This document shows, one piece after another, positions 52,487-60,465 of a stretch of DNA of 64,000 nucleotides. The stretch's first letter is position 1; every line of letters starts with the position of its first letter. This stretch comes from Chitinimonas_A lacunae (GTDB lineage: Bacteria > Pseudomonadota > Gammaproteobacteria > Burkholderiales > Chitinimonadaceae), in NCBI RefSeq assembly GCF_042650885.1, contig NZ_JBHSBU010000001.1, positions 1,674,001 through 1,738,000 on the forward strand, written 5' to 3'. The notes below the pieces were generated by a model. That model was not told the DNA's origin. It was given only the letters and a program-made list of their open reading frames with translations, and ran no database searches. Both the position numbers and the translations under genes were made by a program.

Positions 52487-54122
52487 GGACCGGCTCCTTA
52501 TACAGTTCGGTCAGTCGGCCTTCGTCCATATGGAGGCGGCGATCGGCCTGATGGAAGTAACGGTCGTCGTGGGTGATGGCGATCACGGTCTTGCCCAATA
52601 CCTTCAGTTCAGGAATCAGCTCGTTGTAGAACTTGGCGCGGAAATGCGGGTCCTGGTCGGCTGCCCACTCGTCGAGGATCACGATGGGCTTCTCCTCCAG
52701 CACCGCCGCGATATAGGCTAGCCGCTTGCGCTGGCCGGTCGACAGCTCCACCGTCGAAAAGCGGTCGGGCAGGATGCGCACCTTGTCGGCGATCTCCATA
52801 TGCTCGGTCCAGCGCAATGCCTCGTCCGGATCGGGCGTAGGCAAGCCGTAGAGCTTGGGAAACAGATGGAAATCGGCGAACACGCCGCAGAACAGATTGC
52901 GATAGTCCTGCACCCGCTCGCGGTCGATGCGGATGCCGTCAAGGACAATCTCGCCCGAAGCCGGCGGATAGAGCCCGGTCAGCAGGCGCAGAAAGGTGGT
53001 CTTGCCGCTGCCGTTGCCGCCCGTGATAAAGATCACTTCGCCGGCACGCACCGTCAGATCGATCGGCCCGACCGAGAACCGGTTCTCGCCCTGCTCATGG
53101 CGGAAGAACACCCGGTGCAGATCGAGCCGCGAGAAGGTCTGCTCGGTCAGCGGCGCGCCGACCTCGTCGGTGCGCGCCTCGGGCTCCTTCAGATTGGCGT
53201 CGAGCAGCAAGGACAGCCGCTCGATATTCTCAGCCGCGGCATTGGCCATCGCCATCTGCGGCACGGCGGTCATCACCCCGGAGATCGGCCCGATCAGGAA
53301 CATCACCGCCGTCAGAGTCTTCATGATGGTTTCGGAATAGCTCGGACTCAGTGCCGGCATCAGAAACACCACTGCCCCCAGCAGCACGAAGAACGACAAC
53401 TGGGCAAAGATGAAGTGGGTCGCCAGCGCCCGCTGTGCCTGCTTGCGGAAAGCCGCCGTGCGGGCCGAGGCTTCCGAGGCATCGCGGATCACTGCATAGG
53501 CCCGCCGCGTCGACAGCTTGATTTCCTTGAAGCCTTCGAGCACCCCGCTCACCAGGTCATGCAACTGACCCTGTTCCATCCCGGCGCGCTGCAATGCCGC
53601 TTTGACGGTGCGGATCTTGCGCCGGTAGATCTGCGCCGACACGGCCAGCACCATCACCGTCAACAGCAGCGAAGCCGGTGAGATGGCCGCCAGATAGATC
53701 GCCGCCCACACGATCAGAATGCCCGCCTGCGCCCCCAGCACCAGACCGCTGGCCGTCTGCGAGATCACCTGGGTGTCGGCGGTGATCGCATTGAAGATCA
53801 GGCCGCGGCCAATATGCTCCACGCCGCTCAATTCGCTGCGATGGAGCCGGTCGATCAGCCGGCGGCGGTGGCGATGCACGATATTTTCCACCTCGTCGGT
53901 GGTGACGATCAGCACATAGCGCTGGGCATAGACATAGGCGCTGATCGCCAGCCCGAACAGCACGATCGAATAGAACTGCGACTCGCCCCGTTCGAGCGCC
54001 ACCGCCGCATGGTTGACGATGGCCAGCACCGCCGCGTTGGCGCCACCGGCGATCACCGCCATCAGCGCCAGCCGGCGCAGCGAGGTCTTGCTTTCCTTGA
54101 CCAGGAGTTCAACGAGCTTCAT
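52479..54122 (-). CDS. cyclic-peptide export ABC transporter (SyrD/PvdE type)
   Basis: A 547-residue half-transporter with six N-terminal membrane helices (~15-310) fused to an ATPase domain. Walker A is GGNGSGKTT (~365), the signature is ELSTGQRKRLAYI, and Walker B plus the following residues read VILDEWAADQDP (~478), followed by the switch His in AITHDD. The DEWAADQDP stretch and the domain layout are typical of the SyrD/PvdE family, which moves nonribosomal peptides across the inner membrane. The position beside the thioesterase and upstream of the synthases points to export of the cluster product. Assignment strong. Confidence 0.93.
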   Translation of the reverse strand: MKLVELLVKESKTSLRRLALMAVIAGGANAAVLAIVNHAAVALERGESQFYSIVLFGLAISAYVYAQRYVLIVTTDEVENIVHRHRRRLIDRLHRSELSGVEHIGRGLIFNAITADTQVISQTASGLVLGAQAGILIVWAAIYLAAISPASLLLTVMVLAVSAQIYRRKIRTVKAALQRAGMEQGQLHDLVSGVLEGFKEIKLSTRRAYAVIRDASEASARTAAFRKQAQRALATHFIFAQLSFFVLLGAVVFLMPALSPSYSETIMKTLTAVMFLIGPISGVMTAVPQMAMANAAAENIERLSLLLDANLKEPEARTDEVGAPLTEQTFSRLDLHRVFFRHEQGENRFSVGPIDLTVRAGEVIFITGGNGSGKTTFLRLLTGLYPPASGEIVLDGIRIDRERVQDYRNLFCGVFADFHLFPKLYGLPTPDPDEALRWTEHMEIADKVRILPDRFSTVELSTGQRKRLAYIAAVLEEKPIVILDEWAADQDPHFRAKFYNELIPELKVLGKTVIAITHDDRYFHQADRRLHMDEGRLTELYKEPVHE

Positions 54123-54141
54123 GGATTGGTCCCGTTGCCCT

Positions 54142-54333
54142 TCACGGTCGGCGTTCCTGTTTGCGTCGCAGCTCGGTTTCGAGCGAGACGAACATCAGCA
54201 GATACAACAGCATGATCACCGGAGTGACGATCACCGAAAACAGAAAGCAGCGGAAGAAACCAAGCTGACTCTGCCGTCCCAGATAGGCCACCATGGCACA
54301 CAGGGCGAGATACAGCACAAACGGTACGGGCAT
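54142..54333 (-). CDS. small two-helix membrane protein
   Basis: About 63 residues, with two hydrophobic helices (VPFVLYLALCAMVAYLG and FLFSVIVTPVIMLLYLLMF) and a basic tail (RRKQERRP). The ATG at 54333 has GGGAG upstream; a longer frame to 54384 is less likely. It is 19 bases before the exporter gene and so is probably co-expressed with it. Possibly an exporter accessory subunit. No family recognised. Confidence 0.6.
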   Translation of the reverse strand: MPVPFVLYLALCAMVAYLGRQSQLGFFRCFLFSVIVTPVIMLLYLLMFVSLETELRRKQERRP

Positions 54334-54380
54334 AGCACTCCCTCGGGTAAGCCGGCGACCGGTCCGGTCGCTGGGTCGGT

Positions 54381-54920
54381 TCAATCCTGGCGGTACAGCG
54401 GAATGGCCCCGCCGTCGACCGGACGAATATCGGGACCGCAGTCACGGCCATCGGCATAGACGCAATGGATCACCTTGACCTGGCCTTTCAGGCCGATGCA
54501 CTGGTCGGTATCGAGCTGGTAGAAGTAGCGGAATACCGAGCCTTGCACCGGCACCTTGATAAAGTTGGTGACGGTCGAGCCGACGCTGCGCTCGTCCTTG
54601 CGGGTGAAGAAATGGATGCTGAAGGCGATATCGCTGATCGCGGCATTGGAGAAGTTCACCACCCGCAGTTGCGGCGAACAGGCGCGCGGCAGACCGGTGG
54701 CCTCGGGCACCCCGAACAGCAGCGCCGAGCCGATGGCCACCAGAATCGGTCCAGGCGGCCGTTTGCGCCGGATGGCGCTTTGCAGCGATTCATCCTCTTG
54801 CAGGATCTGGGCAGCCCGGGTCACCGGCCCCGCATGCGGCGGGTCGGCCGCTACCGGCAGGCTGAGCGAACAGGCCAGCAACAGGGCCAGGGCCGGGCGG
54901 AAGGTGAGCTTATGATGCAT
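54381..54920 (-). CDS. secreted protein of unknown function
   Basis: About 179 residues with a clear signal peptide (LTFRPALALLLACSLSLPVAA) and a mature region with four cysteines (PRACSPQLRV, DQCIGLKGQV, IHCVYADGRDCG), which may form disulfides. The ATG at 54920 is preceded by GAGG and overlaps the end of the thioesterase gene by 11 bases, indicating one operon. No enzymatic motif is seen. It may be a periplasmic partner of the exporter; this is a guess from position only. Confidence 0.7.
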   Translation of the reverse strand: MHHKLTFRPALALLLACSLSLPVAADPPHAGPVTRAAQILQEDESLQSAIRRKRPPGPILVAIGSALLFGVPEATGLPRACSPQLRVVNFSNAAISDIAFSIHFFTRKDERSVGSTVTNFIKVPVQGSVFRYFYQLDTDQCIGLKGQVKVIHCVYADGRDCGPDIRPVDGGAIPLYRQD

Positions 54921-55671
54921 GGGAAGCCTCGCGATGGAGCGCCGCCAGATCGGTGCCCAGGCATGCCAGGAATTCCGGTGCACTGCGCAAGAAGAAATGC
55001 CCGCCCACGAACTCGCGCAGCACGAAGCCCAGCGGGGCATAGGCAGCCCAACCGGCCATCAGGGCGGCATTGGCGCTGTCGTCGTCACGGCCGCAGTAGC
55101 CGATCAGCGGGCAGCGGCTGGGGCGGGGCAAGGTAGCACTCTCGATCAGCGCGAAATCGTGGCGCAGGACCCGGAACACCATTTCCGACCACTCGGGATC
55201 GGCCAGCACCATCTCAGGCACCCCGTCATAGCGGCGCACATATTCGATGAATTCGGCCTGCGGCAAGGCGGACACGCCCTGATGATGGGCAACGCCGTCG
55301 GGCGCCCGGTTGGCCGCCACCCATAACTGCTGCGGCGGCGGACAGCCCAGCTCAGCCAGGCGGTTCTCGAGCGCCAGCGCCAGCCGCGCCCCCATGCTGT
55401 AGCCAAACAGCCCATACGGCCGGTCGAGATAGGGAAGCAGTGCCTGGGCCAGGGCCTCGACCATCGTGCCGAAGTCGCGCAGACAGGGAGCGTGGAGATG
55501 GGTCTCATGGCCCGGATACTGCACCGGCGCCACCGCCCAAGGCCGCAGGGCCAGACGCCAGGGCAGGAAATTGGAAGCCCCGCCACCGGCATAAGGCAGA
55601 CAGAACAGCCGCAGCGGCGCCTCGCCGCCCAGCCCGAATGGAAACCACGGATCGGTGCTAGCGCCCGTCAT
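54910..55671 (-). CDS. type II thioesterase
   Basis: About 253 residues, alpha/beta hydrolase of the stand-alone thioesterase family that clears stalled or misprimed units from PKS/NRPS carrier proteins. Signatures: LFCLPYAGGGASNF near the N-terminus, nucleophile elbow FGYSMGARLALAL, and late catalytic His in VGGHFFL. It is the first gene of the exporter operon. ATG 55671 has GGAG 6 bases upstream; ATG 55686 is an alternative. Strong evidence that this operon belongs to the assembly-line cluster. Confidence 0.93.
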   Translation of the reverse strand: MTGASTDPWFPFGLGGEAPLRLFCLPYAGGGASNFLPWRLALRPWAVAPVQYPGHETHLHAPCLRDFGTMVEALAQALLPYLDRPYGLFGYSMGARLALALENRLAELGCPPPQQLWVAANRAPDGVAHHQGVSALPQAEFIEYVRRYDGVPEMVLADPEWSEMVFRVLRHDFALIESATLPRPSRCPLIGYCGRDDDSANAALMAGWAAYAPLGFVLREFVGGHFFLRSAPEFLACLGTDLAALHREASHAS

Positions 55672-56041
55672 CGGCCACTCCACCATACTCGGCCGCCCTT
55701 AGCAGCCCGGATAGTCGCGGCGTCACGCATGCCGTCTCCCCTGTGCCGGCCGGGTCGAATGCCCGGCGCTTTGTCGTTTGGATCACGCCGGCCGATTCTA
55801 TACACAAAGCCCGCTCGGCGGGTCGGTCCACACAAGAAAATAAAATTTTCGGTATTAAGCTTGCAACATATAGATTTGCTTTTAGATAAAAATGAAAAAT
55901 AGAAGACCATCGATCACAATTTGTCATCGAATGGTCCGCCACCTGGGCGGCAGGCAACCGGACCGACGGGCGGGTGCCTGTAAACAAAGGGCTGGGCAGG
56001 TCGAAAGGACGGGTGGCGTCTCCTGTAGCGCGTGGCAGCCC
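55672..56041. promoter_or_regulatory. AT-rich upstream region of the thioesterase-exporter operon with inverted repeat
   Basis: About 370 bases between divergently placed functional blocks (both neighbours are on the minus strand). At 55905-55936 there is an imperfect inverted repeat: GACCATCGAT, an 11-base centre, then ATCGAATGGTC. Bases 55840-55920 are strongly AT-rich and could hold the operon promoter. No regulator gene is in the window to pair with it. No gene seen. Confidence 0.4.
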
Positions 56042-59000
56042 TCAGGGCACCTGCTTGAGTGGAATCACCCGGCGCGGCGCGGCCAGCGTTTCCGCCTCGT
56101 CGCGCGGCTCGCCCAGCGGCGACTGGTAACTGATCCCGAGCCGATGGGCCAGCCGGCGCTCGATCGCTTCGACCCGCGCCACATTGGCCAGCTTGACCGG
56201 CCCGAAGCCGCGTATGCCCTGGGCCGCCTTGGCGAAACTCACCGCGTCGCCATGGTTGCCGAGATTGAGCTGGCTCAGGATCAGATTGATATGGAGCACA
56301 TAGCAGCCGACCAGCCGGCGCTCCAGCCGGCGCTCATGGGTCCAGCCGAACGGGTCGAGCAGGGTGCCGCGCAGCGGCTTGAGCGCGGCCAGCAGCGTCA
56401 GCGGCCAGCGGAACGCCTGGCCGAAGCGGGTCTTGGCCGGCCGCTTGCCACGTCGGCGGCGCGACAGCCACAGCGGCGGCGCCAGATGGAAAGTGAAGCG
56501 ATAGTCCTGCCCGGGCGTACCGTCGAAGCTCTCGCCCAGCCGCGCTTGCAGAACACCATCGCTGAGCAGGCGGGCGACTTCGTATTCGTCCTTGTAGGCC
56601 ATCAGGCGCGCCAGACTGGTCGCGACGGCCAGGGTCAGCGGCAGTGTGGCCTCCTCGCCCAACAAGGCCCGTTCACGTCGCCGCACCGTATCGACCATCT
56701 GGCGATAACGCTCGGCGTAGCGGCGGTTCTGGTAGGCGCCAAGCAGACTCATGGTGCGGGCCAGCAGTGCCTCGACATCCTGTGGCGGCGCCTCCTCGCG
56801 CTGCCAGGGCGACGGTTCGGGCAGCGGCACGGCATCGACGGCGGCAAGCCGACCCAGCGCAAAGGCGCGCAGATTCTGCGTCACCGCCACCGCATTGAGT
56901 TCGATCGCCCGTTGCAGCGCAGCGAGTGGCAGCGGCAGCCAGCCGCGCTGGAAGGCGAAACCGAGCAGCACCATATTGGCGCACACCGCATCGCCCAACA
57001 GCCGCCGGCTCAGGTTCTGCGCTTCGCACAGCGCCGGCGTGCGGCCGGCGGCCCGGCTCAGTGCCGCTTGCAGGGCGGCGCCGTCGAGCCGGGCATCGGG
57101 GTCCTGCACAAACTGATGGGTCGGGGTCTCGCGCGGGTCGAGCACCACATGGCTATGACCCGGCCGCAGCGTTGCCAGTACCTGCGGACTCGCCCCCACC
57201 ACCAGATCGCACGCCAGCACCAGATGGGCACGGCCATGGTCGACCCGGCTTTGCTGCAGACCGACCGAGGCGTCGGCAAAGCGGACAAACGAATGGACCG
57301 CCCCACCCTTTTGCGCCATGCCGGTGTAGTCGAGCGAGGAAACCGCGCGGCCGCACAGATGGGCTGCCATCGCGATAATGGCGCCGACCGTCACCACGCC
57401 CGTGCCGCCGATTCCGGCCACCACCACATCGCAGCTCGGCCCGTCGGGCAAGGCGGCAGGCGGCGGGCTGAGCCGGGCCACCAGCTGTTCCAGCAGCTCG
57501 CCCAGCTCGGCCGGCCGACGCGGCTTGGCGCCATGGAGGCTCAACATGCTGGGGCAGAAGCCGTCGAGGCAGGCGGTATCGCGGTTGCAGGCCGACTGGT
57601 CGATCCGGCGCTTGCGGCCAAGCGGGGTATCGAACGGCTCGATCGCCACGCAGTTGGACTGAACCCCGCAATCGCCGCAGCCGTCGCACAGTTCGGGATG
57701 GATAAACACCCGGGTAGCCGGCACCGTCTCGGGCTGGCGCTTGCGCCGCCGCCGCAGTTCGGCGGCACAGGTCTGGTCGAAGATCAGTGCCGAGACGCCG
57801 TCGATCTCACGCAAGCGGCGCTGCATGCTGTCGAGCTGATCGCGCTCGCCCAGCCAGGCACCGGGCGGAAACTGGTCACGCCGCCGGGCCACCCCTTCGC
57901 CGAGCACCGCAATCACCCGCACCCCTTCATGGGCCAGTTGCCAGGCCAGTTGTGGCACGCTCAGCCGGCCATCGACCGCCTGGCCGCCCGTCATCGCGAC
58001 CGCGTCGTTGTACAGAATCTTGAAGGTGATGGCGGTGCCGGCCGCGATGGCCTGGCGGATCGCCAGCACGCCCGAGTGGAAATAGGTGCCGTCACCGAGG
58101 TTCTGAAAGATATGGCGACGCCGGGTGAAGGCGGCCTGGGCTACCCAGTCCACGCCCTCCCCGCCCATCTGCACCAGTCCCACCGTATCGCGTTCCATCC
58201 ACGACGCCATAAAGTGGCAACCGGTGCCGCCATGCGCTTCTGAGCCTTCGGGCACCCGGGTGGACAGATTGTGCGGGCAGCCGGCGCAGTAGAACGGCAG
58301 GCGGCGCGGCAAGCCGGTGCTGTCGGGCAGCGCAGGCAATAGACAGTCGCGCACCGGGCCGCCCTGGCTGCGCAGGAAAGCCGCGAACAGGGGCGCCAGC
58401 ATGGCGGGGCGCAGTTCATCGACCAGCGGAATCAGGGGTCGGCCGTCGAGATCGGTCTTGCCGAGCACCCGGGGCCGCTCACCGTCTGGCAGGTTATAGA
58501 GTTGGGCGCGCAACTGGTTTTCCAGTAGCGGGCCTTTTTCCTCGACCACCAGCACCGCCGTCAGCCCGCGGGCGAATTCGGCCAGCCTTTGTCGTTCGAG
58601 CGGAAACACCAGGCCGGGCTTATAGATACGGACCGCGCCGCGTTCTGCCTCGTCGAGTTCGAGATAGTCGAGCGCGGCGCTGACATCGAGCGCCGCCTTG
58701 CCGCAGGTCAGGATGCCCAGTCGGGCCGTGGGCGCCCGGTTGATCCAGCGGTCGATGCTGTGGCGGGCGGCAAAGCGGGCCACGGCCGCGAGCCGGCGCG
58801 GCAGCCGCGCTTCGATGGCCATGCCGGGAAGATCAGGCCAGCGGTTATGCAGATCGCTATCGGGGTCGGGCGAGCTTTCCCAGACGGTGCGTATCCGGTC
58901 CAGAGAGACCGAGGCGCCGGTATTGGCGGTTTCCGAGGCGAGTTTGAGGCCGACCCAGGCGCCCGAGTAGCGCGACAGTGCCCAGCCATAGAGGCCGAAT

Positions 59001-59587
59001 TCCAGCACTTCCTCGAGGGTGGCGGGGTGAAGCACCGGCATCGACCAGGCCGCCATCACTCCTTCGCTTTGATGCGACATCGACGAGGACACGCAGCCAT
59101 GGTCGTCACCGACCACCACCAGCACCCCGCCATGGGGCGAGGCACCATAGCTGTGACCATGGCGCAGCGCATCGCCGGCGCGATCGAGCCCCGGTCCCTT
59201 GCCGTACCACAAGCCGAATACCCCGGCGACTTCACGTTCGGGGTCGGCTTCAACCCGCTGGCTGCCCAGCACGGCCGTGGCGGCCATTTCCTCGTTGACG
59301 GCCGGCAGAAAACGAATCCGCCGCTCGGCCAGCCACGCCGCCGCCTGCTGCAACTGCTGGTCGTAGCCCCCCAGGGGCGAGCCACGGTAGCCGCTGACAA
59401 AACCCCCGGTCTTGAGGCCGGCACGTCGATCCAACTCGCTTTGCCACAAGGGCAAGCGCACCAGCGCCCGCATGCCGGTCAGGAATACCCGACCGCGCTC
59501 AGCCAACAGGGCGTCATCCAATTGGTAATCGAGTGATATGTCCTCGGGAGTCACCACCTCAGCGGGCGGCATCGCGGATTTAAGCAT
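56042..59587 (-). CDS. indolepyruvate ferredoxin oxidoreductase, fused subunits
   Basis: About 1,181 residues, a single-chain form of the thiamine-diphosphate enzyme that oxidatively decarboxylates aryl 2-oxo acids (from Trp, Phe, Tyr) to acyl-CoA. The N-terminal alpha-like part starts with SLDYQLDDALLAERGRVFLT and contains GGFVSGYRGSPLGGYD. The TPP region is around ENLGDGTYFHSGV and ILYNDAVAMTGGQ. Iron-sulfur cysteines follow in CDGCGDCGVQSNC and CNRDTACLDGFC. The C-terminal gamma-like part begins VVVAGIGGTGVVTVG. Length is normal for the proteobacterial fused type. ATG 59587 has AAAGGG upstream. Its aromatic amino-acid theme fits the nearby maleylacetoacetate isomerase gene. Confidence 0.93.
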   Translation of the reverse strand: MLKSAMPPAEVVTPEDISLDYQLDDALLAERGRVFLTGMRALVRLPLWQSELDRRAGLKTGGFVSGYRGSPLGGYDQQLQQAAAWLAERRIRFLPAVNEEMAATAVLGSQRVEADPEREVAGVFGLWYGKGPGLDRAGDALRHGHSYGASPHGGVLVVVGDDHGCVSSSMSHQSEGVMAAWSMPVLHPATLEEVLEFGLYGWALSRYSGAWVGLKLASETANTGASVSLDRIRTVWESSPDPDSDLHNRWPDLPGMAIEARLPRRLAAVARFAARHSIDRWINRAPTARLGILTCGKAALDVSAALDYLELDEAERGAVRIYKPGLVFPLERQRLAEFARGLTAVLVVEEKGPLLENQLRAQLYNLPDGERPRVLGKTDLDGRPLIPLVDELRPAMLAPLFAAFLRSQGGPVRDCLLPALPDSTGLPRRLPFYCAGCPHNLSTRVPEGSEAHGGTGCHFMASWMERDTVGLVQMGGEGVDWVAQAAFTRRRHIFQNLGDGTYFHSGVLAIRQAIAAGTAITFKILYNDAVAMTGGQAVDGRLSVPQLAWQLAHEGVRVIAVLGEGVARRRDQFPPGAWLGERDQLDSMQRRLREIDGVSALIFDQTCAAELRRRRKRQPETVPATRVFIHPELCDGCGDCGVQSNCVAIEPFDTPLGRKRRIDQSACNRDTACLDGFCPSMLSLHGAKPRRPAELGELLEQLVARLSPPPAALPDGPSCDVVVAGIGGTGVVTVGAIIAMAAHLCGRAVSSLDYTGMAQKGGAVHSFVRFADASVGLQQSRVDHGRAHLVLACDLVVGASPQVLATLRPGHSHVVLDPRETPTHQFVQDPDARLDGAALQAALSRAAGRTPALCEAQNLSRRLLGDAVCANMVLLGFAFQRGWLPLPLAALQRAIELNAVAVTQNLRAFALGRLAAVDAVPLPEPSPWQREEAPPQDVEALLARTMSLLGAYQNRRYAERYRQMVDTVRRRERALLGEEATLPLTLAVATSLARLMAYKDEYEVARLLSDGVLQARLGESFDGTPGQDYRFTFHLAPPLWLSRRRRGKRPAKTRFGQAFRWPLTLLAALKPLRGTLLDPFGWTHERRLERRLVGCYVLHINLILSQLNLGNHGDAVSFAKAAQGIRGFGPVKLANVARVEAIERRLAHRLGISYQSPLGEPRDEAETLAAPRRVIPLKQVP

Positions 59588-60465
59588 CGAATACCCTTTG
59601 TCTGGCGCCATGTGCTGGTCCGCAAATTCTTATTAGGATCGCTGCTAAGGCTAATCGGTCTTTGATGACAACTTGACGAAAGCGGGTCAGAGCAGACCGA
59701 TCCATGACCACGCGGTCATAAGAATCTAGTTCAAGCCGATCGGATGTAAAGCCAGGCAAAACTTGAGAAAGAAGCAATTGACTGGGAAGGCCGTCCAATA
59801 TAATCAATGAATAATTAATGAAATCACTGCAAAGCCACCTTTACCCCTTCCTCCAACCGAAGGATGCCCGGCGAATTTCTCCAGAATAATCAACACACAA
59901 GGCAAGCGGGGTCGCTTCCGGAATCTATTGGACAGTGGCGTGTTCAGCCACCTCCGCCTCCACTGCCGCATCGACACAATAAATTCGGCTATCGAAAATT
60001 CCGGTCGCGGCAACGCGACAAAAAAAGCCGTCAACCCGGTTTATCGGGTGGGCTTATCGAGCAAGAAAATACAAGTGTGGTTTTGGCGCAATAGTCGGCG
60101 CCGACATTGACCGGCTTGTACCAATATCGCCGATTCAATTTTTGGGACAGTTTGCAGTAAGCAATTCACACAAAGAAATTGGCGATATAAAAAAATGCCA
60201 ATCGGTGCAGAAAGAAAACTGGGCAGCGGCAAGCTCAGGCGGCTCGGCTGGCTCGGCCATGGCGAACGACATAGACCATTTTGCGAGCCGGGTGCCAGTC
60301 GATACTGCCCGACCCTTTTGCTTGCCGGGGAGGAGGACGCGCTGGAGAGCAGGCTTGGGCAGAGGGTCCGGGGCCGGTTTGGGCCGGACCCGGACGCTAA
60401 GTGCGCATCCTTAACCGCTCTGGGATTGCGGACTTGGACGCGCTATCGAGGCTGACGAGGCGCTG
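59588..60465. other. gene-free stretch
   Basis: About 880 bases of mixed composition between the indolepyruvate oxidoreductase and the outer-membrane protein genes. Short open frames on both strands show no recognisable protein features. It contains the hairpin at 60366-60395 and AT-rich patches (around 59800-59820 and 60110-60200) that could hold promoters. Confidence 0.4.
60366..60395 (-). terminator. strong hairpin downstream of the DUF5916-like gene
   Basis: GTCCGGGGCCGG (60366-60377) pairs with CCGGACCCGGAC (60384-60395) with one mismatch around a 6-base loop, 70 bases after the gene stop on the minus strand. There is no U-tract, so it may protect the mRNA end or assist termination. Confidence 0.35.

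Noticed and set aside
59588..60465. Small genes upstream of the indolepyruvate oxidoreductase
   Set aside because: Short frames on both strands lack ribosome-binding sites and family-like sequence.
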